A program made the position numbers and the translations under genes. Positions 34,339 to 43,683 of a stretch of 64,000 bases of DNA are shown in pieces. This stretch comes from JBBIMP01 sp037444305 (lineage in GTDB: Bacteria > Acidobacteriota > UBA6911). The DNA lies in the NCBI GenBank assembly GCA_037444305.1, contig JBBIMP010000011.1, positions 1 through 64,000 of the forward strand, read 5' to 3'. The notes below the pieces were generated by a model. The model was given only the letters and a program-made list of their open reading frames with translations, did not search any database and was not told where the DNA came from. Position 1 is the first letter of the stretch, and the number at the start of each line of letters is the position of its first letter.

Positions 34339-35229
34339 ATGAAGGTCCGGCGAACAGGCGTGGTGGCGTGGTTCTTCTCGGGTGTCTTCGTGCTGTGCGC
34401 ATCCTGCGCCGCGCAGAAACCTGTCGCGACCACGGGTGCGGGCGTTGCCCCGCCCACGGCAGACCTGTGGGCCAACCCGGGATTCCAGTCGACGCTCTGG
34501 GTGCAGACAGCGGCGGAATACCGGGCCGCCGCCGAGTCGGCCTACAACGTCGCCCGCGCCGCACTGGAAGCTGGGCGGTCCCGCCCCGGCGGCAGCGCTG
34601 CCCTGGAGCAGACCGGAGACGCTACAGCGCTGCCTCCTGCCGTCATTCTCGACGTGGACGAAACCGTCCTGGACAACTCTCCCTACCAGGCGTGGATGAT
34701 CCGGGAGAGGAAGTTGAGCTACACCCCGGAATCATGGGCCGCCTGGGTGGGGCGTGCCGAGGCCCAGCCCGTGCCCGGCGCGCTGGAGTTCACCCGGTAT
34801 GCCGCGCGGAGCGGAGTGGCCGTCTTTTATGTGACGAACCGGGACAGGAGCGAGGAGGCGGCCACGCGGGTCAACCTGGAAAAAATGGGTTTTCCCGTGA
34901 CTTCCGAGGTTGATGCCGTGCTGACCAGAGGCGAACGCCCGGAGTGGGGCTCCGACAAGACCAGCCGGCGGGCGCTCGTGGCTGCGTCGCACCGCCTGGT
35001 GCTGCTGGTGGGCGACGATTTCGGGGATTTCGTGTCCATAGAGGGACTGAGCCCCCAGCAGCGGGCGGAACTTGTGCAGACCCACCGGGGACGCTGGGGA
35101 AGAGACTGGATCATTCTGCCGAATCCCATGTACGGTTCGTGGGAAAGGGCGCTGCATGGCCATCGCCGGGATCTGCCGGAGCGTGAGGTGATGAAGCTGA
35201 AGGCGGGCTGGCTGAGAGGATTCAACTGA
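34339..35229 (+). CDS. Class C acid phosphatase / 5'-nucleotidase, e(P4)-type lipoprotein
   Basis: The 296-residue product has a signal sequence with a cysteine near residue 23, probably lipidated. The HAD-type motif DVDETVLDNSPYQAW is at about residues 101-115, and motif FYVTNRDRSE and GDDFGDF are also present. The family includes the e(P4) outer-membrane phosphatase that dephosphorylates nucleotides outside the cell. It lies 24 bases after the exported aminotransferase, so the two may act on related small phosphorylated or amino compounds in the periplasm. Confidence 0.9.
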   Translation: MKVRRTGVVAWFFSGVFVLCASCAAQKPVATTGAGVAPPTADLWANPGFQSTLWVQTAAEYRAAAESAYNVARAALEAGRSRPGGSAALEQTGDATALPPAVILDVDETVLDNSPYQAWMIRERKLSYTPESWAAWVGRAEAQPVPGALEFTRYAARSGVAVFYVTNRDRSEEAATRVNLEKMGFPVTSEVDAVLTRGERPEWGSDKTSRRALVAASHRLVLLVGDDFGDFVSIEGLSPQQRAELVQTHRGRWGRDWIILPNPMYGSWERALHGHRRDLPEREVMKLKAGWLRGFN

Positions 35230-35731
35230 TAATGGTCTGCGATCCGAGGCCTGCCGCGGGAGAGCGCGGGCCGCGAGGAGCCGCGCGGAAGGAGAGACCC
35301 GGTCACACCTGCGCGTTCTGCCTCCCAGGCTTGAAGATCACCCCTTCGTTCCTGATCCGCGAGAGGAAGCGGCAGCCGGAGAAGCTCCGTCGGCGTGTCC
35401 CCGCCCTGCGTTTCAGGCCGGGACAGGCTGAGCGCGCAGAAGTCGGTCTGGGAGTTCTTCAGGTATTCCCGGGGATCGGACAGCTGGAGGACCTGCCGCG
35501 GGTAGCGGGGGCAGAAGGAAAGCACCGGAGAACCGTCCACTGCCGGTGGTATCTCGGGGGTCGGGCGGGGTTCGAGTGTTCATCGCGAGCTGAGGAGATT
35601 TCGATCACCGAACGGCGTTGTTTCATGTATTATCGGGCATCTCGACCGACCGATCACGGTTGAGGTCAGGCTCCATGAATCTTGGCCACAGCACCCAAGT
35701 CCAACGAAACAACTCAGCAGGAGGGATCGGT
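35230..35731. other. 502-base stretch without a supported gene
   Basis: Reading frames exist on both strands, but none has a recognisable domain, good start or ribosome binding site except near its 3' end. There a strong AGGAGG serves the amidohydrolase ATG at 35732. The stretch could hold decayed coding sequence: a minus-strand frame reads RQVLQLSDPREYLKNSQ, but no family could be assigned. Confidence 0.4.
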
Positions 35732-37465
35732 ATGAGCGTACAACTCGCGCGCTTGCCGAACGACCGCGCGCCGCGCAGGGCCGCAGCCGCCGCTTTGCTT
35801 ATGGCAGGCCTGCTCGCCTTTTCGGTGCCCGCACACACGCAGGAAACGGCGGTCTGGGCCATCACCAACGCGCGCATAGTTCCCATTTCTTCTCCCACCT
35901 TGGAAAAGGGGACGGTTCTCATCAGGAACGGGATCATCGAAGCCATCGGCGCCTCCCTTAGTATCCCGGGCGATGCCAGGATCCTCGACGGCGCGGGCAT
36001 GACCGTCTACCCCGGTTTCATCGATGCGTTCTCGGATGTCGGTCTCGAAGAGGCGCGGCCGCAGGCAGCCCAGCGGCCGGCCGCGGCACCGGCTGCGCCG
36101 GCCTGGCCGGGCGCGCCCGTTCAGCAGCAGCCGGACGCCGAGCCGACCGAGGAGAGCCGCGGTTTGACTCCCTACAGGCAAGCTGCCGACATGATCAGCA
36201 GCACGCACCGGAAGATCGAACCCGCCCGGAACGCGGGGATCACCACCGCCCTGGTAGCACCGCGCAGCGGTTTCTTCCCCGGGCAGAGCGCCGTGATCAA
36301 CCTGAGCGGTCGTGCTCCCGGGCAGATGGTTGTGAAAACTCCGGTTGCGTACCACATCAACATGTCCCAGGCGCGAGGCGTCGGCAGGGGATACCCGGGC
36401 TCGCAGATGGGGGTCATTGCCTTCATCAAGCAGACGTTGATGGACGCCCGACGGTATGAAGCCGTCTGGAATCAATACCGCAGCACTCCCGGCGTGCCGC
36501 GCCCGGAACACAGCCCGGCCCTGGAAGCTTTGCAGGCGGCGCTGAAACGGCACTTGCCCGTGGTGATCGGCGGGGACACGCCCGTGGAAATCGAGCGCGC
36601 CCTGGCGCTGGCCGAGGAGTGGGGACTCAACCCCGTCATCGCCGGCGGCATGGAAGCCGCGCCGCTGGCTGCGCTGCTCAAGCAGCGGAATGTCCCGGTA
36701 CTGCTGGCGGTCAAATTCGTGGAACGTGAGCGGGACGGGGATCCGGAGGCACGGGAAGAGCTCGAAACGATCAAACGGCGCGTGGCGGCTCCCGCCAACG
36801 CGGCCGCACTCGCCAAGGCCGGCGTCCGCTTTGCCTTCGTTTCCGACGACATGGCCAATCCGCGGGATTTCATCCGTAACGTGGGCAGGGCGGTCGAAGC
36901 CGGCCTCGACCGGCAGGCGGCCTTGCGGGCGTTGACGCTGACTCCGGCCGAGATCCTCGGAATCGCGGATCACTTCGGCAGCATCGAAAAAAACAAGACC
37001 GCCAACCTAGTCCTGGCGACGGGCGATATCTTCGCTTCAGGAACGCGCGTAAAGTACGTTTTCGTGGACGGACAAAGGTTTGAAATTCCTGAAGCGGAAG
37101 CCCCGGCAGAGCGGCCTGCGGCTGCCGGCGCAGCTCCTCCGCGCGCTTTGGACGTCTCCGGGACCTGGAATCTCGCGCTTACCACGCCCCAGGGGACCAT
37201 GGACGTCACCCTGACCGTCAGGCAGGAAGGCCCGTCGATCTCGGGCACACTCAGCTCGATGATGGGAGCCAGCGAGATTTACGATGGGTCGGTTGCCGGC
37301 AACCGGATGACCTTCAAAATCTCCTTTGCCCCGCAGGGCATGGGCGGGGCCGTCGAGGTTGTGTTCTCGGGAACCGTCGAAGGCGCCCGGATCAGCGGCA
37401 GCGCCTCGATTGGCGAGATGGGATCCATGGCATTCACCGGCACGAAAGTGCCGGGTGAACAATGA
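35732..37465 (+). CDS. Exported amidohydrolase-like protein lacking HxH, with extra C-terminal beta domain
   Basis: The product is 577 residues from ATG 35732, with AGGAGG nine bases upstream. A signal peptide (residues about 13-36) precedes an amidohydrolase-type fold: ITNARIVPISSP and GTVLIRNGIIEAIG in the N-terminal beta part, then VYPGFIDAFSDVG where active enzymes have PGxIDxHxH. The first metal-binding motif is therefore missing. An alanine/proline-rich insert lies near residues 110-140. The C-terminal region after about residue 470 is a lipocalin-like beta domain (SGTWNLALTTPQG). First of three consecutive related genes. Confidence 0.8.
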   Translation: MSVQLARLPNDRAPRRAAAAALLMAGLLAFSVPAHTQETAVWAITNARIVPISSPTLEKGTVLIRNGIIEAIGASLSIPGDARILDGAGMTVYPGFIDAFSDVGLEEARPQAAQRPAAAPAAPAWPGAPVQQQPDAEPTEESRGLTPYRQAADMISSTHRKIEPARNAGITTALVAPRSGFFPGQSAVINLSGRAPGQMVVKTPVAYHINMSQARGVGRGYPGSQMGVIAFIKQTLMDARRYEAVWNQYRSTPGVPRPEHSPALEALQAALKRHLPVVIGGDTPVEIERALALAEEWGLNPVIAGGMEAAPLAALLKQRNVPVLLAVKFVERERDGDPEAREELETIKRRVAAPANAAALAKAGVRFAFVSDDMANPRDFIRNVGRAVEAGLDRQAALRALTLTPAEILGIADHFGSIEKNKTANLVLATGDIFASGTRVKYVFVDGQRFEIPEAEAPAERPAAAGAAPPRALDVSGTWNLALTTPQGTMDVTLTVRQEGPSISGTLSSMMGASEIYDGSVAGNRMTFKISFAPQGMGGAVEVVFSGTVEGARISGSASIGEMGSMAFTGTKVPGEQ

Positions 37466-37483
37466 TGAGACGGGAGGTCCGTC

Positions 37484-38893
37484 ATGCATAATCTCAAGAA
37501 CGTCGCTTTGAAGCGGATTTGCTGTGCTCTGTTTCTGGCCGTATCGGCGTGCGCCGTCCGGGGTATCGCCGAACCGTCCCAGTCCGGCGGAGTGACCGTC
37601 ATCAAGGATGCCACGGTCCTGACCGTATCGCGCGGCAACATCGCGAAGGGCTCCATCCTGATCAGGGACGGAAAAATCGCCGAGGTCGGTCCCAATGTTG
37701 CAGTGCCCGCCGGCGCAACGGTGATCGATGCCGCCGGCAAGTTCGTGATGCCTGGGATCGTGGACCCGCACAACCATATTGCCTCGGATGGGGGTACCAA
37801 CGAGGGGACGGTGGCGGTATCTTCCATGGTCTCAATTGAAGAGACTATCGATCCGACCGACATCAACATATATCGCATCCTGGCGGGCGGCGTGACGACG
37901 GTGCACACGATGCACGGCAGCGCCAATCCGGTCGGCGGCATGAATGCCGTCATCAAGCTGCGCTGGGGAAAGGACGCCCGGGGCTTGCTGTTCGAGGGGG
38001 CCAAGCCCACTCTGAAGTTTGCCCTCGGGGAAAACGTAAAGCGCGCGCGGACACCTGCCCGTTATCCCAGCACCCGCATGGGCACCATGGACGTCATCCG
38101 GGACGCCTTCATCAGGGCCCGCGGCTATATGAGGGAGTGGGACGATTACCGAAAACGCACCGCGGCCGGCGATAAGACGGCACTCATGCCGCGCAAGGAC
38201 CGCGAGCTGGAGTCGATCGCCGAGGTGCTGCGCGGCGAACGCCTGGCCTTTGTGCACGGCTACCGCGCCGACGAAATGCTGATGGCCATGCGCCTGGCGG
38301 AGGAATTCGGCTTCAGGATCCGCTCGTTCGAGCACTGCCTGGAAGGATACAAGATCGCCAATGAGATTGCCGCCCACGGCGTCTTCCCCTCCATGCTGTC
38401 AGACTGGTGGGCCTACAAGGTGGAGGCCTACGAGGCGACCCCCTACACCACCGCCCTGTTGACGCGGAAGGGCGCAACGGTGATGGTGCACTCCGACGGT
38501 GCGGAGGAGGCTCGGCACCTGAACCAGGAAGCCGCCAAGGCTATAAAATATGGCGGATTGAACGAGCAGGAGGCGCTGGCTCTGGTCACCCTGAATCCCG
38601 CCAAGGCTCTCATGATCGACCACCGCGTGGGCTCGATCGAGCCTGGGAAGGACGCCGACCTGGTGGTCTGGAGCCACCATCCTCTGAGCATCTATGCCGT
38701 GCCGCAGACGGTCTTCGTCGATGGTCAGATATATTTCGACATCGAGAAGGACCTGGAGATGCGAAGGCAGATGGAAGAAGAGCGCAAGGCTCTGGAAGCG
38801 CGCGAGCAGAAGTCCGCAGGGACGCCGGCCGAGCGGCGCAGGCCGCCGGCAAGCGCAGCCAGCCCAACCAACGTTCCACGGCACAACGACTGA
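37484..38893 (+). CDS. Exported amidohydrolase with intact HxH metal site
   Basis: This 469-residue protein has a signal peptide and the amidohydrolase metal motif DPHNH (H96, H98). It has further candidate ligands in FEHCLEGYKIANEIA and MVHSDGAEEARHLN. It belongs to the imidazolonepropionase-like/dipeptidase-like amidohydrolases; the substrate is unknown. It begins 18 bases after the HxH-less paralogue and ends nine before another. Of the three it is the only one with the complete catalytic signature. Confidence 0.88.
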   Translation: MHNLKNVALKRICCALFLAVSACAVRGIAEPSQSGGVTVIKDATVLTVSRGNIAKGSILIRDGKIAEVGPNVAVPAGATVIDAAGKFVMPGIVDPHNHIASDGGTNEGTVAVSSMVSIEETIDPTDINIYRILAGGVTTVHTMHGSANPVGGMNAVIKLRWGKDARGLLFEGAKPTLKFALGENVKRARTPARYPSTRMGTMDVIRDAFIRARGYMREWDDYRKRTAAGDKTALMPRKDRELESIAEVLRGERLAFVHGYRADEMLMAMRLAEEFGFRIRSFEHCLEGYKIANEIAAHGVFPSMLSDWWAYKVEAYEATPYTTALLTRKGATVMVHSDGAEEARHLNQEAAKAIKYGGLNEQEALALVTLNPAKALMIDHRVGSIEPGKDADLVVWSHHPLSIYAVPQTVFVDGQIYFDIEKDLEMRRQMEEERKALEAREQKSAGTPAERRRPPASAASPTNVPRHND

Positions 38894-38902
38894 GGAGGAC
38901 AC

Positions 38903-40213
38903 ATGCAGACCAGAGTTCGAAAAATCACGATTCTGTTATCCGGCCTGCTGCTCCTCTCAGCGGTCGTCTCGCTCTCCGGCGCGGACAGCCGCGCTTATGT
39001 GATCCGCGATGCCAAGGTCTACACGATGGGGGCTGCAGGCGTCCTGGAGCGCGCTTCGGTGGTGATCATCGATGGCAAGATCGCGGAGGTGGGAGTTAGG
39101 GTGCGGACGCCCTCAGGCGCCCGGGTGATCCAGGGGAGGGGGTTGGAGGTCTACCCCGGCATGATCAACGCCATGAGCAGCATCGGGCTGACCGAGGTGG
39201 GGTCGGTCGATGTCACGGTGGACACCACCGAGATGGGCGATTTCAAGCCTCAGTTGCGCGCGCTCGAGGCGGTCAACTGGGACAGCGAACATTTTCCGGT
39301 GGCGCGGGTCAACGGCGTGACCGCCAGCATCAGCGCGCCTTCGGGAGGCGTGATCGCCGGGCAGGCGGCGCTGCTGCATCTGGCGGGCTGGACATCGGAA
39401 GAAATGGCAGTCTTGAAGTCCGCCGGCATGGTGATTAACTTCCCGAGCCTTGGAGGAGGCGGGGGGCGGGGCGGTGGGGGCGGAGCTGCCCCCGGCGGCC
39501 GTGGCCGGCCATTCGCGGAGATAAGGCGCGAGCATGACCGGCGTGTCAAGGAGCTGGCGGAATGGCTGGAAAAGGCCCGTCATTACGCCAAAGCGGTGCA
39601 GGCCAACCCCTCGACACCCAGGGACCGGGAGCTGGAGGCCTTGGTTCCGCTGGTACGGGGCGAAATGCTGGGGCTCATGCGCGCCGACACGGCGCGCGAC
39701 ATCCGCAACGCGGTGGAATTCGCCAAGAAAGAGAACCTGAAGGTAGCCATCGTGGGCGGTCGGGATGCCGTGGAAGCGGCAGGTGTTCTGCAAAAGGAAA
39801 ACGTCCCGGTCATTCTGGGGTCGGTCTATTCCCTGCCCTCCCGCCGGGACGATGCCTATGATTCCCGATATGCAGTGCCGGCCCGGCTGGCCGAGGCCGG
39901 AGTCCGGTTTGCCCTGACTTCCCCGAGTCCCTCGGATACGCGCAACCTGCCGTTTGAGGCGGGGATGTCGGTCGCCTACGGGCTTTCCCGCGAGGCCGCG
40001 CTCAAGGCGATCACTATCAGGCCTGCGGAAATACTGGGAGTGGCCGACAGGCTGGGATCCATTGAGCAGGGGAAGGTTGCCGACCTTGTGGTGACCGACG
40101 GCGATCTGCTGGAGATCCGCACCCAGGTGAAAAACGTTTTCATAGCGGGAAAGAACATTCCGCTGGAGTCCAAGCACACACGGCTCTATGAGCGGTACAT
40201 GAGCCGTCCCTGA
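38903..40213 (+). CDS. Exported amidohydrolase-like protein lacking HxH
   Basis: The 436-residue product has a signal peptide (residues 6-27) and the amidohydrolase N-terminal beta sandwich (YVIRDAKVYTMG, GKIAEVGVRVRTPSG). At the metal site it reads VYPGMINAMSSIGL instead of PGxIDxHxH. A glycine/arginine-rich stretch lies near residues 185-205. The end (KVADLVVTDGDLLEIRTQVKNVFIAGK in parts) is typical of the family. It is the third gene of the amidohydrolase-like cluster and is closest in architecture to the first. Confidence 0.82.
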   Translation: MQTRVRKITILLSGLLLLSAVVSLSGADSRAYVIRDAKVYTMGAAGVLERASVVIIDGKIAEVGVRVRTPSGARVIQGRGLEVYPGMINAMSSIGLTEVGSVDVTVDTTEMGDFKPQLRALEAVNWDSEHFPVARVNGVTASISAPSGGVIAGQAALLHLAGWTSEEMAVLKSAGMVINFPSLGGGGGRGGGGGAAPGGRGRPFAEIRREHDRRVKELAEWLEKARHYAKAVQANPSTPRDRELEALVPLVRGEMLGLMRADTARDIRNAVEFAKKENLKVAIVGGRDAVEAAGVLQKENVPVILGSVYSLPSRRDDAYDSRYAVPARLAEAGVRFALTSPSPSDTRNLPFEAGMSVAYGLSREAALKAITIRPAEILGVADRLGSIEQGKVADLVVTDGDLLEIRTQVKNVFIAGKNIPLESKHTRLYERYMSRP

Positions 40214-40220
40214 CCCCTGA

Positions 40221-40509
40221 TTTCGGGGACAGGCGCGAATGGCCCTTAGTTGAGGGTGAGCGAAATCACCTGGTAACGTCGCCAGATCAATTGCTTAAGC
40301 CCCGAAGGTGCGGCGCGGGAAAGCCCAGGGCGTAAGCCTGGGTTGTCGGCGAATGCCGGGATTGAGCCCTGAAAGGGCGGCACAGCCAGTGTCGCCCTTG
40401 CAGGGCTCCTCTCTCCCCTTATCCCGCCTTACCCAGGCTTACGCCCTGGGCTTTCCTGTTGGACCCTTTCAGGGTCCTCGATTCCTTATTTAAGCACCTG
40501 TCCCCGAAA
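40221..40509. repeat. Nested palindromic (MITE/REP-like) element
   Basis: A 289-base segment is bounded by perfect 13-base inverted repeats (TTTCGGGGACAGG at 40221-40233, its complement at 40497-40509). Inside are 26-base perfect arms (40318-40343 and 40431-40456). An inner pair has 15 of 16 matches (40364-40379 and 40393-40408), and a separate hairpin with seven-base arms lies at 40461-40477. No protein is encoded. The right terminal repeat lies within the end of the minus-strand PEP-binding gene and supplies its last codons. It looks like a non-autonomous mobile or REP-type element. Confidence 0.8.
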
Positions 40510-43500
40510 CTGACGCATGGGGAGCGGCTGCGCGGCGTCGGTCACGGCGCCGATCTTGGCGGCGAAACCGATCTGCGCCCTGATCTCCTCGTCTCTCACC
40601 AGCCGCACATCGAGCAGTCCCGTGGTCTGGTAGCCGGTCCGCAGGAAGTTGACCTCCGAAAGACAGAGACTCCACCCTTCCAGCCACCATTGCAGCGCGG
40701 AGCGCATTTCGTCCGTCCCGTCGAAGTGGATGAGCAGGTCGATGTCGGCCGTCGGCCCGGCGGTCCCGTTCCGAGTGCTGCCGAAGACGTAGATCGCTTT
40801 CACCCCGAACCGCTTGGGGTTGATTTCCCGGGCGATCCTCTCCGCCATGCGCATGCGCCACTTGGAGTGGTCCTCGATTGATCGGGCGATGGGATCCGGC
40901 CGCGGCGCCGCAGCCTCGGCCGCCTCGCCCGGCTCCGCCAAAATGCCGAGCGCTTCATCCAGATCTGCATTCATCAGCACCCGCAGAACGCGTCCGCCGG
41001 TGGCCTTCGGGACGTCGATCACCCGGATCGTCTCCGAGAGATCGGCAAACTCCGGCAACAACTCTCCGAGGATGCCCGGTGTTCCGGTAAGAAATGCCTC
41101 CTGGAAGAGGATGCCGGGATCGTCGGGGTAGAGCGGCAGGTAGCGGATGGAGGATTCCACCAGGTCCTGGAAAAAATGGGTGCCGAACGACAGGTCCGGC
41201 ACGTAGTTGCCGCGCTTGCGGGCGATTTCGACCAGGATGGCAGTGTTGCTGATGTCGGAGTAGGTAACATTTACGCCGAGCTTGATGTCCCCGCGGCTTC
41301 CCCAGCGACCCGGTCCCATCAGGATGAACCGCCGCTTGGGCAGGATCTTGTTGAGCCGGCTGATGGCGCGTCCGACGTCGCGCAGCTGCGCCAGGTCGGT
41401 GAGCCCGCTGTACCCGTCGGGATCCACGTAGACGATGTGCGTGATGTCGGGACAGCGCGCGTTGGAGATGTAGCGGTTGGCGGAAAAAACGATCCGGTCC
41501 TCCGGGATGTCCCGCGGAATTGGCGACGGGAGGCTCTCCTCGGAGTAGCTTTGCGGTCGGCACTGGAGCAGATAAAAGTCGCGGCCGTCACAGGCAAACT
41601 CGATATCCGCTGGAGATCCCAGGGATTCGCGCAGGAGCGCCAGGAGGTCTCTCATCCGTGAGACAAACGGAGTGCGCGTGATAAGCCCTTCGAAGGTGAA
41701 TACGATCCTGTCTCCGGCGGCATCGATGTCCAGGAACGACGGCATACGCAGCCGGTCGTCCTCGTGAATCGAGGTCAGGTTGAAGAGGTCGGGATAATCC
41801 CTGCCGACCTGCCTGAGGAGGTCGGCAATATCGATGGTCTCAAAGGCGTTTTCGTCGAGGTTGATGACATCGATTTTTTTCGGCGAATAGCGGGCGGTCT
41901 CCTCCGGAGTCACGTTCACGCGGAGCCGCGGCTGGCCTGGGGCTACCAATACCGGGTAGTCGTCGGCCAGACGATCCACAGCCCGCGTGCCGAGGCCGGG
42001 AACCAGTCTCAGCAGCCCGTCCTCCCGCTTGATGCGGGGCGACCAGCGGAATTCGTTGTTGGAAAAACCTACCCCGGAGAATGCCGGCAGAAAGTAGCGC
42101 CCGACCTTTTGGCCCACCACCTCCTGGATCATGACGCCCATCTCCTCGTGCTGATCCAGCAATCCCCTCTCGGCGCGATACTGGATGGGATCGGGGCTGA
42201 AGACGGAGGCGTAAACCTCGGCAATGGCATCGAGCAGGGCGGCAACCCTTGCTTCCTGGTCGCCCTGGTTGGCGAGGAAGAGGCTCTTGTATTTCCCCGA
42301 AAATGCCGAACCCATCCGGTCTTCGAGAAGGCTTGAACTGCGCACGATTACCGGGCGCTCGCCGAAGTCCTCGAGCGCTGCGGAGAGCTGGCTCACGACC
42401 TCGGGCGGAAAGCGGGAGCCCTTGAAGACCTGCAGCATATGGGGGTATTCCTGGCGTATCTGGTCCAGGTCGAGATATTTCCAATTGTACACATGGTCGA
42501 GCTTGTTGTAGGCGAGGAACTGCAGCAGCACATCCGAGGGGATGTACCAGGTCTTGGGAATCCGGATTTCCCCCACGGGATTCCCTGTCCGTCGGCCCCG
42601 GCAGATGATCTGCGCGGCGAGAAATATTCCGCTGCACTTGCCGCCGAGCTTCCCGTAGCTCTTGGGCAGAAGGATGGAATGGCTGAGCAGATCGAAAAAG
42701 TCGTCGATCTCGACGAAATGCCTCGCGGTTTCGATGAAATCCACGTTGTCCGTCAGCAGCCGGCGCACGAGAGCGGTCGTGAGGCCCGCCTGTGTGGCCT
42801 TGGAGAGCTCATCCGCCCTTATGCCGGTCTGCCGGTAACGCTCCATCGCCTGTGCGATGCCCAGAAGGGATGTATCCGCCCCCTCGAGGGCCTGGACGAG
42901 GAAGTGAACCCGTTCTTCCTTGAGCCAGACTTCTACCAGGCCCAATAGCTCTTCTTCGGGGACCGCGCCCCAGGCAAGAACCCAGGTCCGCTTGGCAGCG
43001 GCGTCGAGTTCTTCGGCCTCGGCCCTCCGGCTCGGGCGGTTGTCCTCGGGCGCCTCCGAGTCCCCCGGCTGCAGGCCGGAAGGAAGGCTCAGGAGCAATT
43101 CCTTGGCCTCGGCCACTCCGCTGACGGCGAGGTGGTTCAGAAGCTTGCGCGAGACCTGCCGGAACAGCGCGGGATTGCCCGATTCGAGCAGTTCGGGGAT
43201 CTTGAGATACTCCTTCGGGTCCGGCATCTCCGAGAGGCTCTCCGGCGGTGCCTTCCCCCTCCCTGCCGGGGGCGCATCCAGCCCCAATATGGTCTGGGAA
43301 ATCAGCCTTGCGACGCTCGAAAGGAGTCTCCGTTCGGTCTCGAGAAAGGGTCCATCCTCGGCGTCGGGCATTTTGTGGGTGTACTGCACATGAACCCTCC
43401 CGATCTCCTCGCCCCTGACCGTGATGGGCTCGCTCATGCTCCAGGCGGTTTCCTGGAAGCCCGGCGGAGCGATCTCCCGGTCGCGGAGCGCGATCCTGGC

Positions 43501-43683
43501 CTGGCTGAACCTCGGGTACTGCCAACCCTCCGGAATTTTTGCTATGACGGACTTGAGGGCCTCTTCGAGTCCTTGCCCCTCCGCATCCAGCATGCGGCTG
43601 AGGGCTTTCAGCATATCCCTCTCCCTGAGCCGGTACTGAACGGCTTCCAGGACCTCTCCAATCGCGGTGGTTTCAGTGTTCAT
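40486..43683 (-). CDS. PEP/pyruvate-binding protein fused to a nucleotidyltransferase
   Basis: The product is 1065 residues from ATG 43683 (a longer frame to 43893 has no good start). Residues about 20-150 look like a GAF domain. The middle is an N-terminal PEP-synthase/PPDK ATP-grasp region: VIVRSSSLLEDRMGSAFSGKY, and FILMGPGRWGSRGDIKLGV further on. Residues about 940-1040 are a Pol-beta-type nucleotidyltransferase with FGSTRNGTAGPTADIDLLI. The phosphohistidine and PEP-binding C-terminal domains of PEP synthase are absent. Function unknown; a sensory or phosphotransfer role is inferred. Its final codons come from the palindromic element. Confidence 0.82.
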   Translation of the reverse strand: MNTETTAIGEVLEAVQYRLRERDMLKALSRMLDAEGQGLEEALKSVIAKIPEGWQYPRFSQARIALRDREIAPPGFQETAWSMSEPITVRGEEIGRVHVQYTHKMPDAEDGPFLETERRLLSSVARLISQTILGLDAPPAGRGKAPPESLSEMPDPKEYLKIPELLESGNPALFRQVSRKLLNHLAVSGVAEAKELLLSLPSGLQPGDSEAPEDNRPSRRAEAEELDAAAKRTWVLAWGAVPEEELLGLVEVWLKEERVHFLVQALEGADTSLLGIAQAMERYRQTGIRADELSKATQAGLTTALVRRLLTDNVDFIETARHFVEIDDFFDLLSHSILLPKSYGKLGGKCSGIFLAAQIICRGRRTGNPVGEIRIPKTWYIPSDVLLQFLAYNKLDHVYNWKYLDLDQIRQEYPHMLQVFKGSRFPPEVVSQLSAALEDFGERPVIVRSSSLLEDRMGSAFSGKYKSLFLANQGDQEARVAALLDAIAEVYASVFSPDPIQYRAERGLLDQHEEMGVMIQEVVGQKVGRYFLPAFSGVGFSNNEFRWSPRIKREDGLLRLVPGLGTRAVDRLADDYPVLVAPGQPRLRVNVTPEETARYSPKKIDVINLDENAFETIDIADLLRQVGRDYPDLFNLTSIHEDDRLRMPSFLDIDAAGDRIVFTFEGLITRTPFVSRMRDLLALLRESLGSPADIEFACDGRDFYLLQCRPQSYSEESLPSPIPRDIPEDRIVFSANRYISNARCPDITHIVYVDPDGYSGLTDLAQLRDVGRAISRLNKILPKRRFILMGPGRWGSRGDIKLGVNVTYSDISNTAILVEIARKRGNYVPDLSFGTHFFQDLVESSIRYLPLYPDDPGILFQEAFLTGTPGILGELLPEFADLSETIRVIDVPKATGGRVLRVLMNADLDEALGILAEPGEAAEAAAPRPDPIARSIEDHSKWRMRMAERIAREINPKRFGVKAIYVFGSTRNGTAGPTADIDLLIHFDGTDEMRSALQWWLEGWSLCLSEVNFLRTGYQTTGLLDVRLVRDEEIRAQIGFAAKIGAVTDAAQPLPMRQFRGQVLK

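Noticed and set aside
35232..35663. Plus-strand frame before the first amidohydrolase
   Set aside because: No recognisable domain, and it overlaps the strong ribosome binding context of the real gene only by chance.
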